This document shows, one piece after another, positions 41,185 to 51,503 of a stretch of DNA of 64,000 bases. The stretch spans positions 2,184,001-2,248,000 of the forward strand of contig NC_019973.1 of assembly GCF_000230995.2 (NCBI RefSeq), in the 5' to 3' direction. The translations under genes were made by a program, and so were the position numbers. Source of the stretch: Mesorhizobium australicum WSM2073 (GTDB lineage: Bacteria; Pseudomonadota; Alphaproteobacteria; Rhizobiales; Rhizobiaceae). Positions within the stretch are counted from its first letter, which is position 1. Each line of letters opens with the position of its first letter. The notes below the pieces were generated by a model, which did no database searches, was not told the origin of the DNA, and saw only the letters and a list, made by a program, of their open reading frames with translations.

Positions 41185-44007
41185 CTACTGCCCCAGCCGT
41201 TCGAGCAGGATGGGAACATGCACCTGGTCGGATTTGTAGTTGCCGGTCAACATGTACATCATGATGTTGACGCCGGCGCGCAGCGCGTAGACCCGCTGCA
41301 TCGGATCGTTCGGTACGGTCGGCAGCAGCGGATCGCCATTCTCGTCAACCGCCCAGGCGCCGGCGAAATCATTGGCGGTGATCATGATCGGCGATACGCC
41401 GTCGCCGGTGCGCACCGGCCGGTTGTCGGCATTGCTGGCATCGAGCGATGCCTCGACCCAGAGCGGGCTGCCGGCGAAGCGGCCGGGAAACTCGGGCAGG
41501 ATGAAGAAGGATTTGGTCAGCACATGGTCCGACGGCACCGGCTCCAGCGGCGGCACGTTGAGGTTGCCGAGGATGTCGCGCAGCCGCTCGGTCGCCGGGC
41601 TGGTGGAATCGGCGCCGATGCCGTTGGCGAACTGATCGCGGGTGTCGAACAGCACGGTGCCGCCCTGCTGCATATAGGCGTCGATGCGGGCGATCGCGGC
41701 CTGGCTTGGCATCGGTGCCGCCGGATCGATCGGCCAGTAGATCAGGGGATAGAAGGACAGTTCGTCCTTCGAAATGTCGACGCCGGCCGGCGCCCCCGGT
41801 TCCAAGGCGGTCTTCTCGATCAGGAAGCGGGTCAGACCCTCGAGCCCGGCGCGGCTGATCGAATCGACACCCGGGACGCCTGTCAGCACATAGGCGATGC
41901 GGGTTTTCGAAATCGCCTCGATAGCAACCTGGTCGCCCGGCTTGGCGTCGTCGGCGCGCGCGACATCGGCATGGCCGAACAGTACGCCAAGCGCGATCAG
42001 CACGGCGGCTGTGGTCGCGGCCGCCCCGGCCCGGCGCGGCCGGCGCGAAAACAGGCCGCCCATCCACAACACAGCCAGCGTGTCGAGCAGCATCAGCAAC
42101 AGAGCCGCCGCGACCAGCGCGCCCTTCAGGTTGCGCGACTCGTCGAAGGCGTACTGGACGGTGGTGACCGGGACCGTCACTTGCGGGCGCGCCAGCGGGG
42201 CGAAGGTGCTTGAGGCGTCGAGCAGATTGTGGGCGAAGACGCCGGTTTCCGAGCCGTAGAGGCCAGGCGGGTTCTCGAAGGTGACCGGCAGTGGTCCTGC
42301 GCCCGGCACCAGCGGCCGTGCATCCGGTGTCGGCGGCACCAGCGAGCCGTCGGCCGCGATCATCCGATAGGGCGCCAGCGACGTGGCTGCGGCTTCGGCA
42401 TTGGCGATCGCCGCGCCCTGGTTGCGCGACAATTGCACGATGCGGCGCAGCATCTCCACGAAACTGCCCGAGATCGGCAGGTTCGACCACGTCGCCTCGG
42501 GGGTGACATGGAACAGCACCAGCGTGCCCTTGCCCTTCTTCAGCCCGGTCACCAGCGGCGTGCCGTCGGCGAGGGCCGCCCAGGTGCGCTCGACGATGTC
42601 GGGTGTCGGTTCGGCCAGCACCTGCCTGGTCACCGTGACCTCGGTCGGCGGCGCCAGGTCGGCGAACGGGCCGGCCTTGGGAAATTCGGTGACCGGCTGC
42701 GGCGAGGTCCATGACAGCGCGCCGCCGAGCGAACGCTCGCCGGTGCGCAGGCGGACCGGCAGCAAATCGTCGTCATTGCCGGCGGCGGCCAGCCGCGAGC
42801 CGGCGAAACGCACGAGCGTGCCGCCATTGTCGACCCAGTCGACCAGTCTTTGCCGGACCTGTGCGGGAATGGTGCCGATATCGGCCATGACGATCATCGC
42901 CGGCTTCTGGTCGAGGATCTGCGGGATGGCGTCGGCGAGATCGGCGCTGGAGGGCTCGACCAGATCGGCGAAAGGCTGCAGCGCGCGCCTGATGTAGTAG
43001 AGCGGCGACAGAAGCGGCTGCGCCTGGTCGGCCTCGGCTTGCGACAACAGCCCGACGCGGCGGCGTTTGGAGCTTTCGTCGAGCACGCGCACGGCACCTG
43101 CATGCCGTTCGCCATCGAGCGCGATCGACGCGAAGTCGTTGCGCAATTCGAACGGCACCGCCATGGTGCCAGTGGCCGTGGCTTCGCCCGGCGCGAAGGT
43201 CAGGGTCGCATCGGCGATGCGGCGGCCCTTGTCGTCGAATGCGCCGGCGGTGACCTGCGCCGGGGCGGGATCGCCGGGCGCGCGGATGGCGGTCAAACCA
43301 AAGCCATCAACCTGGTTTTCGGCTAATGTCAGGCCAGTCAACGACAGCCGGTCGGCCACCGCCCAGACGATACGGGCGGCATTTTTCGACAACAGCGTGT
43401 TGAAGGCGGCCTCGTCGCCCTTTGCCGCCAGGCCATCGGCCAGCACGGCCACGCTGGCGCCAGGCAAGGTTTCCAGCATGCCGGCGACACGGGCATAGAC
43501 GGCGGGCCGGTCGGTGGGGATCGGCCGCGGCTTGGCGGCGCGCAGCCGGTCGAGCGCGACGGCGGCATCGAAGGGGCCGATCTCCGCATTGGGCTTTTCG
43601 GCGGTGAAGGCGATGATAACAGGCACGCCGTTCGAGCCGGCGTCCTTGATCAGCCGCTCGGCGGTGGCGACGCGCTTGTTCCAGTCGGCGGCACTCGCCC
43701 AATCATTGTCGATGACCAGGGCAAGCGCGGCACCCTCGGCCGGCAGCTTTTCGCGCGGGTTGAACACCGGTTCGGCCAATGCCGCGACGACGAGGGCGGC
43801 CATCAGCAGCCTGAGCAGCGTCAGCCACCACGGGCTGCGCTGCGGGGTTTCCTCACGCCTCAGCACACGGGCCAGGATCTTCAGCGGCGGGAACACCTCG
43901 GTCTGTGGCTTGGGCGGGGTGAGCCTGAGCAGCCACCAGATCACCGGCAGCGCCAGCAGGCCCCACAGCACCATGGGGGCACCGAAGGAGAGCGGCAGCC
44001 AGCTCAT
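41185..44007 (-). CDS. BatA/DUF4159-type large membrane protein of MoxR operon
   Basis: The ATG at 44007 gives 940 residues. The N-terminus has the BatA-like two-helix start (PMVLWGLLALPVIWWLLRL and LLRLLMAALVVAALAEPVF), then a VWA-like domain with LALVIDNDWASAADW (about residue 95). The middle has several membrane segments (GALVAAALLLMLLDTLAVLW). The C-terminus carries a DUF4159 domain (ELSFYPLIYWPIDPAAPMPS, about residue 815). It overlaps the upstream DUF58 gene by 4 bases. Homologous clusters have been linked to metal-cofactor insertion or stress, without firm proof. Confidence 0.8.
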   Translation of the reverse strand: MSWLPLSFGAPMVLWGLLALPVIWWLLRLTPPKPQTEVFPPLKILARVLRREETPQRSPWWLTLLRLLMAALVVAALAEPVFNPREKLPAEGAALALVIDNDWASAADWNKRVATAERLIKDAGSNGVPVIIAFTAEKPNAEIGPFDAAVALDRLRAAKPRPIPTDRPAVYARVAGMLETLPGASVAVLADGLAAKGDEAAFNTLLSKNAARIVWAVADRLSLTGLTLAENQVDGFGLTAIRAPGDPAPAQVTAGAFDDKGRRIADATLTFAPGEATATGTMAVPFELRNDFASIALDGERHAGAVRVLDESSKRRRVGLLSQAEADQAQPLLSPLYYIRRALQPFADLVEPSSADLADAIPQILDQKPAMIVMADIGTIPAQVRQRLVDWVDNGGTLVRFAGSRLAAAGNDDDLLPVRLRTGERSLGGALSWTSPQPVTEFPKAGPFADLAPPTEVTVTRQVLAEPTPDIVERTWAALADGTPLVTGLKKGKGTLVLFHVTPEATWSNLPISGSFVEMLRRIVQLSRNQGAAIANAEAAATSLAPYRMIAADGSLVPPTPDARPLVPGAGPLPVTFENPPGLYGSETGVFAHNLLDASSTFAPLARPQVTVPVTTVQYAFDESRNLKGALVAAALLLMLLDTLAVLWMGGLFSRRPRRAGAAATTAAVLIALGVLFGHADVARADDAKPGDQVAIEAISKTRIAYVLTGVPGVDSISRAGLEGLTRFLIEKTALEPGAPAGVDISKDELSFYPLIYWPIDPAAPMPSQAAIARIDAYMQQGGTVLFDTRDQFANGIGADSTSPATERLRDILGNLNVPPLEPVPSDHVLTKSFFILPEFPGRFAGSPLWVEASLDASNADNRPVRTGDGVSPIMITANDFAGAWAVDENGDPLLPTVPNDPMQRVYALRAGVNIMMYMLTGNYKSDQVHVPILLERLGQ

Positions 44008-44968
44008 GCGACCGCCTTTCCAGGCTGATCGCCCTTGGCGATCGGCCTGGGCTGATCGCCGGCAATGATACCGGCATGCCCGCCGTCGGCGGTCATCGCC
44101 ATGTGCAGGCGCACCAGCGCGTCGGACGCGAGCCGGTCGGTGTGGTTGACGGTAAAGCTCCAGCCAAGCCGCTTGCACCAGCCGGCCAGCTCCTGGCGGC
44201 GAGCGGTGTAGAGCAGGCGGTATTCATCGGCCAGCATCTCGGCGCGGCCGGCGGTCAGCTTGTCGCCGGTCTCGGGATCGGTGAACTCGGTGCGGCCGGC
44301 ATAGGGGAAGGTTTCCTCGGCCGGGTCGGCAACCTCGATCAGATGGGCGCGCACGCCATGGCGGGCGAGCACGTCGAGCCAGGCCATGGTTTCCTCGACG
44401 GGGTCGAGGAAATCGCTGGCGATGACGATGTCGCAGAAGCGCCTGATGTTGGAGAGATCGGGTTTTGCCGGCAGTTCGCCGGCGTGCATGAGCTGGGCGG
44501 CGATGCGCTCGGCGCCGTTGCGAGCGGTGAATGGATCGGTCAGATCAGGCCAGGCGATGCGTTCGCCGCTGCGTGACAAAAGCTCGGCCATGGCCAATGT
44601 CAGCACCAGCGCGCGCGATTGCTTGGAAACGCCGGCTCCCGTCGATTTGTAGAGCATGGATGGCGAGGGGTCGGCCCACAGCCAGACGGTGTGGGCGGCT
44701 TCCCATTCACGGTCGCGCACATAGGTGTGGTCGTCGCGGGCCGAGCGGCGCCAGTCGATGCGCGAGGCGTCGCCTTCGACATAGGGCCGGAACTGCCAGA
44801 AATTCTCGCCGATGCCGCGCTTGCGGCGGCCATGCCAGCCGGCGATCACGGTGTTGACGATACGGCGCGCCTCGACCAGCAGGTCGGGAACCAGCGAAGC
44901 CCGCAACCGGCCTCGGGCGAGCGCATCGCGCGTCGCTGCCGGGGCCTGGACTTCGCCGATACGCGCCA

Positions 44969-44969
<1 letters not shown>
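44004..44969 (-). CDS. DUF58-domain protein of MoxR operon
   Basis: The 321-residue protein contains the DUF58 signature GENFWQFRPYVEGDASRIDW (about residues 54-73, including RPYxxGDxxRxIDW) and a VWA-like second part (LWADPSPSMLYKS, with the metal-site DxSxS-like pattern near residue 97). It begins one base into the MoxR stop codon (TGATG). MoxR ATPases paired with DUF58 proteins act as chaperone-like systems on partner complexes. Confidence 0.88.
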
Positions 44970-45973
<1,004 letters not shown>

Positions 45974-46131
45974 GCCGCATCGATCCCTTTGGTTGGAAAT
46001 GCCATGGTTTGGAAATGCTGGCCCGCACCATACCATAGGCTGCCGCGATTCGGCCTCGCGGAGCGCCTATGGTTGAACTTAAATCACAGACTTAGGCTGA
46101 CAAGCGGAACAACAGTGACTATTTCGTGACG

Positions 46132-46761
46132 ATGAGCGAACACCACGAACATCGCCAACAAAGCCTTACGCAGGCCACCGAGGCTCGGGGCCTCGAGGCG
46201 CTGATCTCGCGCGCTGCCCGCGCAGGCAAGGGCGCGGCGCCGGTCGAGCGCTGGAATCCCGACTTTTGCGGCGATCTCGACATGGAGATCAAGGCCGACG
46301 GCACCTGGTTCTACCTGGGCACGCCGATCGGCCGCATGCCGCTGGTGCAGCTTTTCTCCTCCGTGCTGCGCAAGGACGCCGACGGCAGGACCTATCTGGT
46401 GACGCCGGTGGAAAAGGTCGGCATCCGCGTCGCCGATGCGCCTTTCGTCGCCGTCGAGATGGATGTTTCGGGCGAAGGCGAGGATCAGGTCATCACCTTC
46501 CGCACCAATGTCGGCGACGTGATCGAGGCCGGACCGGAGCGGCCGCTGCGCTTCGTCGACGAGAACGGGACCGGCGGGTTGAAGCCGTATCTGCTGGTGC
46601 GCGGCAGGCTGGAGGCGCTTGTGGCGCGGCCGGTCATGTACGAACTGGTCGGGCATGGCGAGGAGATCGAAATCGACGGCAGGACGATGTTTTCGGTGCG
46701 CTCCAAGAACGCCGTGTTTCCGATCATGCCGGCCGATCAGTTGAAGCGGTTGAGCGCATGA
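46132..46761 (+). CDS. DUF1285-family protein
   Basis: The ATG at 46132 (a GTG at 46126 is the alternative) gives 209 residues. The pattern WNPDFCGDLDMEIKADGTWF (about residues 40-59) and YLGTPIGRMPLVQLFSSVLR match DUF1285, a family of small predicted beta-rich cytoplasmic proteins of unknown function found in alpha- and gammaproteobacteria. It diverges from the MoxR operon (158-bp gap) and overlaps the NUDIX gene by 4 bases. Confidence 0.85.
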   Translation: MSEHHEHRQQSLTQATEARGLEALISRAARAGKGAAPVERWNPDFCGDLDMEIKADGTWFYLGTPIGRMPLVQLFSSVLRKDADGRTYLVTPVEKVGIRVADAPFVAVEMDVSGEGEDQVITFRTNVGDVIEAGPERPLRFVDENGTGGLKPYLLVRGRLEALVARPVMYELVGHGEEIEIDGRTMFSVRSKNAVFPIMPADQLKRLSA

Positions 46762-47393
46762 TGGACCAGGTATCGCCGGCGCCGTTTTCGTCGGCGGATT
46801 TTCGCGCGCGCTTCGCCGCGCAGCCGGAGGCGCATGCTGGCGGCGACTATGGCGATCACCGCTTCAATCCCGGCCATCCGCGCCTCAACCCTGGCAAGCC
46901 GCTGCGCAACGCCGCGGTGCTGATCCCGGTGGTCGACCATGACGGCGAGGCGACGGTTCTGCTGACCAAACGGGCCGAAAAACTCCGCGATCATTCCGGG
47001 CAAGTGGCTTTCCCGGGCGGCACGATCGATGCGACCGACGCAAGCCCGGAAGCGGCGGCGCTGCGCGAGACCTTCGAGGAGATCGGCCTTGGCCAGGATC
47101 GCATCGAGATCATCGGCCGGATGCCCGATTACGTCGCCGGCAGCGGCTACCGCATCGCGCCGGTGCTAGGCATCGTGCGGCCACATTTCCAGCTGACCCT
47201 GAACGCGGATGAGGTCGACGCCGCCTTCGAAGTGCCGCTGCGCTTCCTGATGGACGCGGCCAACCACAAGCGCGACAGCCGCATCTGGAACGATCTCGAA
47301 TGGTTCTTCTACGACATGCCCTATGGCGACCGGCGCATCTGGGGTGTCACCGCCGGGATCATCCGCACACTGTATGAAAGGCTCTATGCGTGA
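46758..47393 (+). CDS. NUDIX hydrolase, probable CoA pyrophosphatase (NudL-type)
   Basis: The 211-residue protein carries a Nudix box of the NudL/UPF0035 type: GGTIDATDASPEAAALRETF followed by EEIGL (about residues 93-117), with RETFEEIG giving the metal ligands. Upstream, RAEKLRDHSGQVAFPGG is the CoA-group motif. It would cleave CoA or dCoA into phosphopantetheine and 3',5'-ADP. It overlaps the DUF1285 gene and the CCA-transferase gene (4 bases each), so all three are translated as one unit. Confidence 0.87.
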   Translation: MMDQVSPAPFSSADFRARFAAQPEAHAGGDYGDHRFNPGHPRLNPGKPLRNAAVLIPVVDHDGEATVLLTKRAEKLRDHSGQVAFPGGTIDATDASPEAAALRETFEEIGLGQDRIEIIGRMPDYVAGSGYRIAPVLGIVRPHFQLTLNADEVDAAFEVPLRFLMDAANHKRDSRIWNDLEWFFYDMPYGDRRIWGVTAGIIRTLYERLYA

Positions 47394-48652
47394 GTGTTTC
47401 GATCGCGGGCAGGGCGGACTGGCTCTTCGACAAGCATCTGCAGCGCCTGCTTGGCGCGCTCACCGAAGGCGGTGAAGAGGCGCGCATCGCCGGCGGCGCC
47501 GTTCGCAACGTGCTGATGGGCCAGCCTGTCACCGACATCGACATAGCAACCTCTTGCCTGCCGCGGGAAACCATTCGCCGCGCCGAGGCGGAAGGCTTCA
47601 AAGCGGTGCCGACCGGTATCGAGCACGGCACCATCACGGTGGTCGCCGATGGCAAACCTTATGAAATCACCACCTTGCGCGCCGATGTCGAGACCGATGG
47701 CCGTCGCGCCAAGGTGTCGTTCGGGCGCGACTGGAAGCTCGACGCCGAGCGGCGCGACTTCACCATCAACGCGCTTTATGCGGAGGCCGATGGCAGCGTT
47801 GTCGACCTTGTCGGCGGCATCGCCGACATCGAGGCGCGCCGGCTGCGCTTCATCGGCGATCCGGAGGCACGCATCCGTGAGGATTATCTGCGCATCCTGC
47901 GCTTCTTCCGCTTCTTCGCCTGGTATGGCGAAGGCCGGCCCGACGCCGAGGGGCTGAAGGCCTGCGCCCGGTTGAAGGAAGGCCTCGCCCAACTCTCGGC
48001 GGAGCGCATCTGGTCCGAACTGAAAAAGCTTTTGTCCGCACCCGATCCCTCGCGGGCGCTGCTATGGATGCGGCAGGCCGGTGTCTTGACCGCCGCGCTG
48101 TCAGAAAGCGAGAAATGGGGCATCGATGCGATCCACGGATTGACCAGAGCCGAGAAGGATCTGGGCTGGGCAGTGGATCCGATGCTGCGGCTGGAGGCGA
48201 TGGTGCCGCCGGATGCGGCGCGCATGAAGACGCTTGCGGAGCGGCTGAAATTCTCGACCGCCGAGGCGGATCGCCTGCGCCATTGGTCCATGGCAACCGC
48301 CGTCGAACCGAAGACGACCGAGGGCGAATTGGCGAAACGGCTCTATCGCGGCGACCGCCAAGGATTTGTCGACCGCCTGCGGCTTTCGCTCGCCGCGGCG
48401 CGGGTGCGGGCCGTCGAAGACAATGAAGCGCTGCTCGAAGCCGGCGGCTTTTCGCGCCTGCTTTCCTTTGCGCTCAAATGGAAAAGGCCCGAATTTCCGC
48501 TACGAGGCGCCGATCTGACCGCGCTCGGCGCAACCCCGGGGCCGAAGCTCGGCGAGATCCTCAAGAACCTGGAAGCGGAATGGATCGATGCGAGTTTCAC
48601 GCCCGATCGCGACGCACTGATCAAGCGCGCCGCGGAGGCACTTGAAGGCTGA
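47390..48652 (+). CDS. cca: CCA tRNA nucleotidyltransferase/poly(A) polymerase family protein
   Basis: Translation begins at a GTG (47390) in the GTGA overlap with the NUDIX stop. The 420-residue enzyme has the class II nucleotidyltransferase head with RIAGGAVRNVLMGQPVTDID (about residues 32-51, including the two catalytic Asp residues), followed by RRDFTINALY (about residue 120) and RIREDYLRILRFFRF. It adds or repairs the CCA end of tRNA, or acts as poly(A) polymerase; in alphaproteobacteria this subgroup usually does the CCA function. Confidence 0.9.
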   Translation: MSVSIAGRADWLFDKHLQRLLGALTEGGEEARIAGGAVRNVLMGQPVTDIDIATSCLPRETIRRAEAEGFKAVPTGIEHGTITVVADGKPYEITTLRADVETDGRRAKVSFGRDWKLDAERRDFTINALYAEADGSVVDLVGGIADIEARRLRFIGDPEARIREDYLRILRFFRFFAWYGEGRPDAEGLKACARLKEGLAQLSAERIWSELKKLLSAPDPSRALLWMRQAGVLTAALSESEKWGIDAIHGLTRAEKDLGWAVDPMLRLEAMVPPDAARMKTLAERLKFSTAEADRLRHWSMATAVEPKTTEGELAKRLYRGDRQGFVDRLRLSLAAARVRAVEDNEALLEAGGFSRLLSFALKWKRPEFPLRGADLTALGATPGPKLGEILKNLEAEWIDASFTPDRDALIKRAAEALEG

Positions 48653-48658
48653 CGAGGA

Positions 48659-48844
48659 TCAGGCCGCGTCGCGGACCTTCTCAATTCGGGAGCGGATAGC
48701 CTCGATCATCGTCTCGCGGATGGTCGTTTCGCCATGTGTCTCACGCATATGCTCGACGGCACGGCGCATCACTTCGGCCTCCTCGCCGGCACGAGTATGC
48801 CACTCACAGCCGGGAACCAGCGACCCGCAGTGAAATTCCTTCAT
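48659..48844 (-). CDS. DUF1059-family small protein
   Basis: The ATG at 48844 gives 61 residues: MKEFHCGSLVPGCEWHTRAG, then a helical HMRETHG segment. The Cys-x7-Cys-x2-His pattern followed by HxxxxHG resembles a small zinc-finger-like fold that defines DUF1059. Function is unknown. A longer frame to 48940 has no support. It is convergent with cca (6-bp gap). Confidence 0.8.
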   Translation of the reverse strand: MKEFHCGSLVPGCEWHTRAGEEAEVMRRAVEHMRETHGETTIRETMIEAIRSRIEKVRDAA

Positions 48845-48866
48845 CGGATTTCTCCTTTTCCTCCGT

Positions 48867-48894
48867 GGAGCCTGCGAGGCTCCGGTACTTTTTT
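48867..48894 (+). terminator. Plus-strand intrinsic terminator candidate
   Basis: GGAGCC (48867-48872) pairs with GGCTCC (48878-48883) over a 5-base loop, and six T residues follow at 48889-48894. It could end transcripts from the cca operon. It lies upstream of the DUF1059 gene on the opposite strand. A GATC-type CATGATC/GATCATG palindrome follows at 48899-48922. Confidence 0.55.
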
Positions 48895-48980
48895 GGCTCA
48901 TGATCCGACTTTTCCGATCATGGGCGGGGGTGAGAACCATAACACAGATGGTGTGATATTGGTTGCGGTCAACGGTGAAA

Positions 48981-49004
48981 GGGCGGAGCAGCGCTGCTCC
49001 GCCC
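48981..49004. terminator. Perfect 24-bp palindrome downstream of DUF1344-like gene
   Basis: GGGCGGAGCAGC and GCTGCTCCGCCC form an uninterrupted palindrome. On the minus strand it lies 28 bp beyond the end of the gene at 49032 and is followed by CTTTC, so it may terminate that transcript. Confidence 0.6.
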
Positions 49005-49031
49005 TCTTACGCTAGCCCGGCGGGCAGGCCG

Positions 49032-49292
49032 TCACTTCACGATCTTGACTGCCTCGGCAACTTTGTCCTTGCCGCTCATGTCCCACGAAATTCTGACCTT
49101 CTCGCCGACCTTCAGGCCAGGATCCTTGAAGGTTTGGGGAAGCGTAAAAGACGATCCATTGTCGAGAACCAGGCTCTTGGCCGTCGCATCGAAGCTCTTG
49201 ACCGTTCCGGTGGTGTGCTTGACGGCGGCGAACGCCACCGAACCGGAAGCAAGAAAGGCAGCCGCGGCAGCGGAAACAATGATCTTTCTCAT
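49032..49292 (-). CDS. Small secreted DUF1344-like protein
   Basis: The ATG at 49292 gives 86 residues. A signal peptide (RKIIVSAAAAAFLASGSVAFA) precedes a short beta-rich domain with TGTVKSFDATAKSLVLDNGS (about residues 28-47) and KVGEKVRISWD. The pattern fits DUF1344, small periplasmic proteins of unknown function common in Rhizobiales. It is transcribed alone and ends before a perfect palindrome. Confidence 0.78.
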   Translation of the reverse strand: MRKIIVSAAAAAFLASGSVAFAAVKHTTGTVKSFDATAKSLVLDNGSSFTLPQTFKDPGLKVGEKVRISWDMSGKDKVAEAVKIVK

Positions 49293-49589
49293 GCTGATAT
49301 ACTCCTGGGAAAGCGGCCATCCTTTGACGAAGATGATCCGCATCGTCTTCGGGCCGTCCGGTCGCGTCGAGTCGCGGTTCGCCTGTTCCGACGCAATTCC
49401 GAAGGGAAAACCGCATTTTCCTGGAATTGCCCTCAGGCAAACCACCGGCGCTTCCCGACCCGAATGCGATAAATAACCCAGCTTTTTCAGATGGATATTA
49501 GACGAAAAAGATATTCATTGCGTCACATTCCGCGCCCAGATTCGAACAATGGGACATCAATGCGGCCTCACATCGCGCTCACAATTTTT

Positions 49590-50504
49590 TTATGGCCAGC
49601 GCACCTCCGGCGGCAGGCTGGACAGGATCGAGGCGACATTGCCGCCGGTCTTCAGCCCGAAGATGGTGCCGCGATCGTGAAGAAGGTTGAATTCGACATA
49701 GCGGCCGCGGCGAACGAGCTGTTCGTCGCGGTCGCCATCGGTCCAGTTCTCGTTGAAGTTGGCGCGCACGAGGTGACCGTAGACCACGAGAAAAGAGCGC
49801 CCGACATCCTGGACGAAGTTGAAATTGGCATTCCAGCCGCCCTTCTCCTCTTCCGGATGCAGGTAGTCGAAGAAGATGCCGCCGGTGCCGCGCGGCTCGT
49901 TGCGGTGCGGCAGGAAGAAGTACTCGTCGCACCAAGCCTTGAATTTCGGATAGTCGGCGACGGCGGCATTCTTCTCGCAAGCGAATTGCATGGCACGCTG
50001 GAAGGCTATCGTGTCGGGATCGTCCTGCGTGCGGCGGCGGTCGAGCACCGGCGTCAGATCGGCGCCGCCGCCGAACCACTGGCGCGAGGTCACCACCATG
50101 CGGGTGTTCATATGCACGGCCGGAACGTTGGGGTTCCAGGGATGCGCGATCAGTGAAATGCCCGATGCCCAGAAGCGCGGGTCTTCCTCGGCGCCGGGCA
50201 TCTGCTTCCTGAATTCGGGCGAGAACTCGCCATAAACCGTCGAGGTGTGGACGCCGACCTTCTCGAAGACGCGGCCGTGCATCATCGACATTGTGCCGCC
50301 GCCGCCCTTGCCGTGATCGCGCTCCCAGGGCGTCTTTTCGAAACGGCCCGGTGACCACGAAGCCAGCGGCCCGCCGAGATCCTGCTCGATCTGCTCGAAA
50401 GCGCCGCAGATGCGCTCGCGCAGCGCCTCGAACCAAAGCCGGGCCTTCATCTTCTTTTCTTCGATGTCGGCAGGCAGCCCCGCCGGTATTTCAGGTCGTT
50501 CCAA
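49590..50504 (-). CDS. hemF: Aerobic coproporphyrinogen III oxidase
   Basis: I place the start at a TTG (50504, GGAG 7 bases upstream), giving 304 residues that begin [17 protein letters not shown] as in rhizobial HemF. The first ATG (50450) would drop these 18 residues. Conserved motifs include [17 protein letters not shown] (about residue 68), [10 protein letters not shown] (about residue 142) and [20 protein letters not shown] (in parts) near the C-terminus. The enzyme oxidatively decarboxylates coproporphyrinogen III in heme synthesis, using oxygen. Confidence 0.93.
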   Translation of the reverse strand: MERPEIPAGLPADIEEKKMKARLWFEALRERICGAFEQIEQDLGGPLASWSPGRFEKTPWERDHGKGGGGTMSMMHGRVFEKVGVHTSTVYGEFSPEFRKQMPGAEEDPRFWASGISLIAHPWNPNVPAVHMNTRMVVTSRQWFGGGADLTPVLDRRRTQDDPDTIAFQRAMQFACEKNAAVADYPKFKAWCDEYFFLPHRNEPRGTGGIFFDYLHPEEEKGGWNANFNFVQDVGRSFLVVYGHLVRANFNENWTDGDRDEQLVRRGRYVEFNLLHDRGTIFGLKTGGNVASILSSLPPEVRWP

Positions 50505-50605
50505 GTGCCGTCTCCGGTTGCGGGGCGGTGAGTCGACAAAAGACTCGTCTTTTCCGGGCGCGATCCCTAATCTCTTAAGGGACAGGGTCAAGTCACTTTG
50601 GTTTC

Positions 50606-50652
50606 GCGCATGATCCTTTCCGAAACCCGATTCCGATTTCGGGGTCATGCGC
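50606..50652. repeat. Palindromic intergenic element before a small protein gene
   Basis: GCGCATGA (50606-50613) and TCATGCGC (50645-50652) are inverted arms with inner CCGAAA (50620-50625) and TTTCGG (50637-50642) arms. This is a typical dispersed element of Rhizobiales. It lies just upstream of the GTG start at 50673 and after the hemF start on the other strand. Confidence 0.8.
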
Positions 50653-50672
50653 CAGGTGCAAGGAGTTGTTTC

Positions 50673-50930
50673 GTGCGCACCCCGGCAAGACCGCCGCTGG
50701 ATGGCCTGAAGAAAAGGCTCGATCAAAGCCGGGCAGAGCGCGCACGCATGCCGCGCGACGGTTTTTTGCGCGAGACCTTCGTCCTGCCGCGCTCGGACGC
50801 CCGTCTCAAGGCCAAGGAATGTTTCGAGCGCTTCCCCAAGCAGGCCTACTGGACCGAGATCGAAAGCTGGTTCGAACGCCCGGGCGATCTGATCGAGTTC
50901 ACGATAAGGCGGCTGCCGGTTGCGGATTAG
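50673..50930 (+). CDS. Small basic protein of unknown function
   Basis: The GTG at 50673 has an AGGAG 7 bases upstream and gives 85 residues; longer frames would read through the palindromic element. The protein is basic in its first half ([20 protein letters not shown]), with [20 protein letters not shown] and [18 protein letters not shown] in the second. I do not recognise a family, but the regular acidic/basic pattern and start context support coding. It overlaps the soxR stop by 4 bp (convergent). Confidence 0.6.
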   Translation: MRTPARPPLDGLKKRLDQSRAERARMPRDGFLRETFVLPRSDARLKAKECFERFPKQAYWTEIESWFERPGDLIEFTIRRLPVAD

Positions 50931-51373
50931 CGCTCGACCAGCAGGCGCCTCGCGCCCGTTCCCTCCCTTGCCAGCCGATCCCCCTTATTGCGAAGTGGGC
51001 ATTTGTCGATCGACATGCAGCCGCAGCCTATGCAGTCGGTCAGGCCGTCGCGCAACTTCTTTAGCTGGCTGATTTTCTGGTCGAGGCTATCGCGCCAAGC
51101 CGTTGAAAGCAGATTCCAATCCTCGCGCGTCGGCGTGCGGCCTTCAGGTAATGATTCAAGAGCGGCACCGACTTCCGCGAGCGAGATGCCGACCTCCTGG
51201 GCAATCCGGATGATGGCCACCCGGCGCAGCACGTCACGGCCGTAGCGCCGCTGGTTGCCTGCCGTACGATGGCTGCGGATCAGACCGCGGGCCTCGTAGA
51301 AATGCAGTGCCGACACAGCCACGCCGCTGCGCGCGGCCACCTGGCCGACCGTCAATTCCGTTACCGGCGCCAT
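50927..51373 (-). CDS. soxR: SoxR-type redox-sensing MerR regulator
   Basis: The 148-residue protein has a MerR winged helix N-terminus ([20 protein letters not shown]), a dimerisation helix and the cysteine cluster [12 protein letters not shown] (about residues 117-128), the C-x2-C-x-C-x5-C arrangement that binds the [2Fe-2S] centre of SoxR. Oxidation by redox-cycling compounds or nitric oxide activates it. The expected soxS is absent; in non-enteric bacteria SoxR controls efflux and oxidoreductase genes directly. No such target adjoins here. Confidence 0.92.
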   Translation of the reverse strand: MAPVTELTVGQVAARSGVAVSALHFYEARGLIRSHRTAGNQRRYGRDVLRRVAIIRIAQEVGISLAEVGAALESLPEGRTPTREDWNLLSTAWRDSLDQKISQLKKLRDGLTDCIGCGCMSIDKCPLRNKGDRLAREGTGARRLLVER

Positions 51374-51503
51374 TTTCTCACTTTCCGCTTGACCTCAAGT
51401 TAAGTTGAGCTTGTAGCCAAGAAAGCCTGACTGTGCAAACCAAAGGAGAAGGCGGATGTGCGCCTGGGCAAAAATCACCGCTGACGGCGCTGCCGGCGAT
51501 CCC

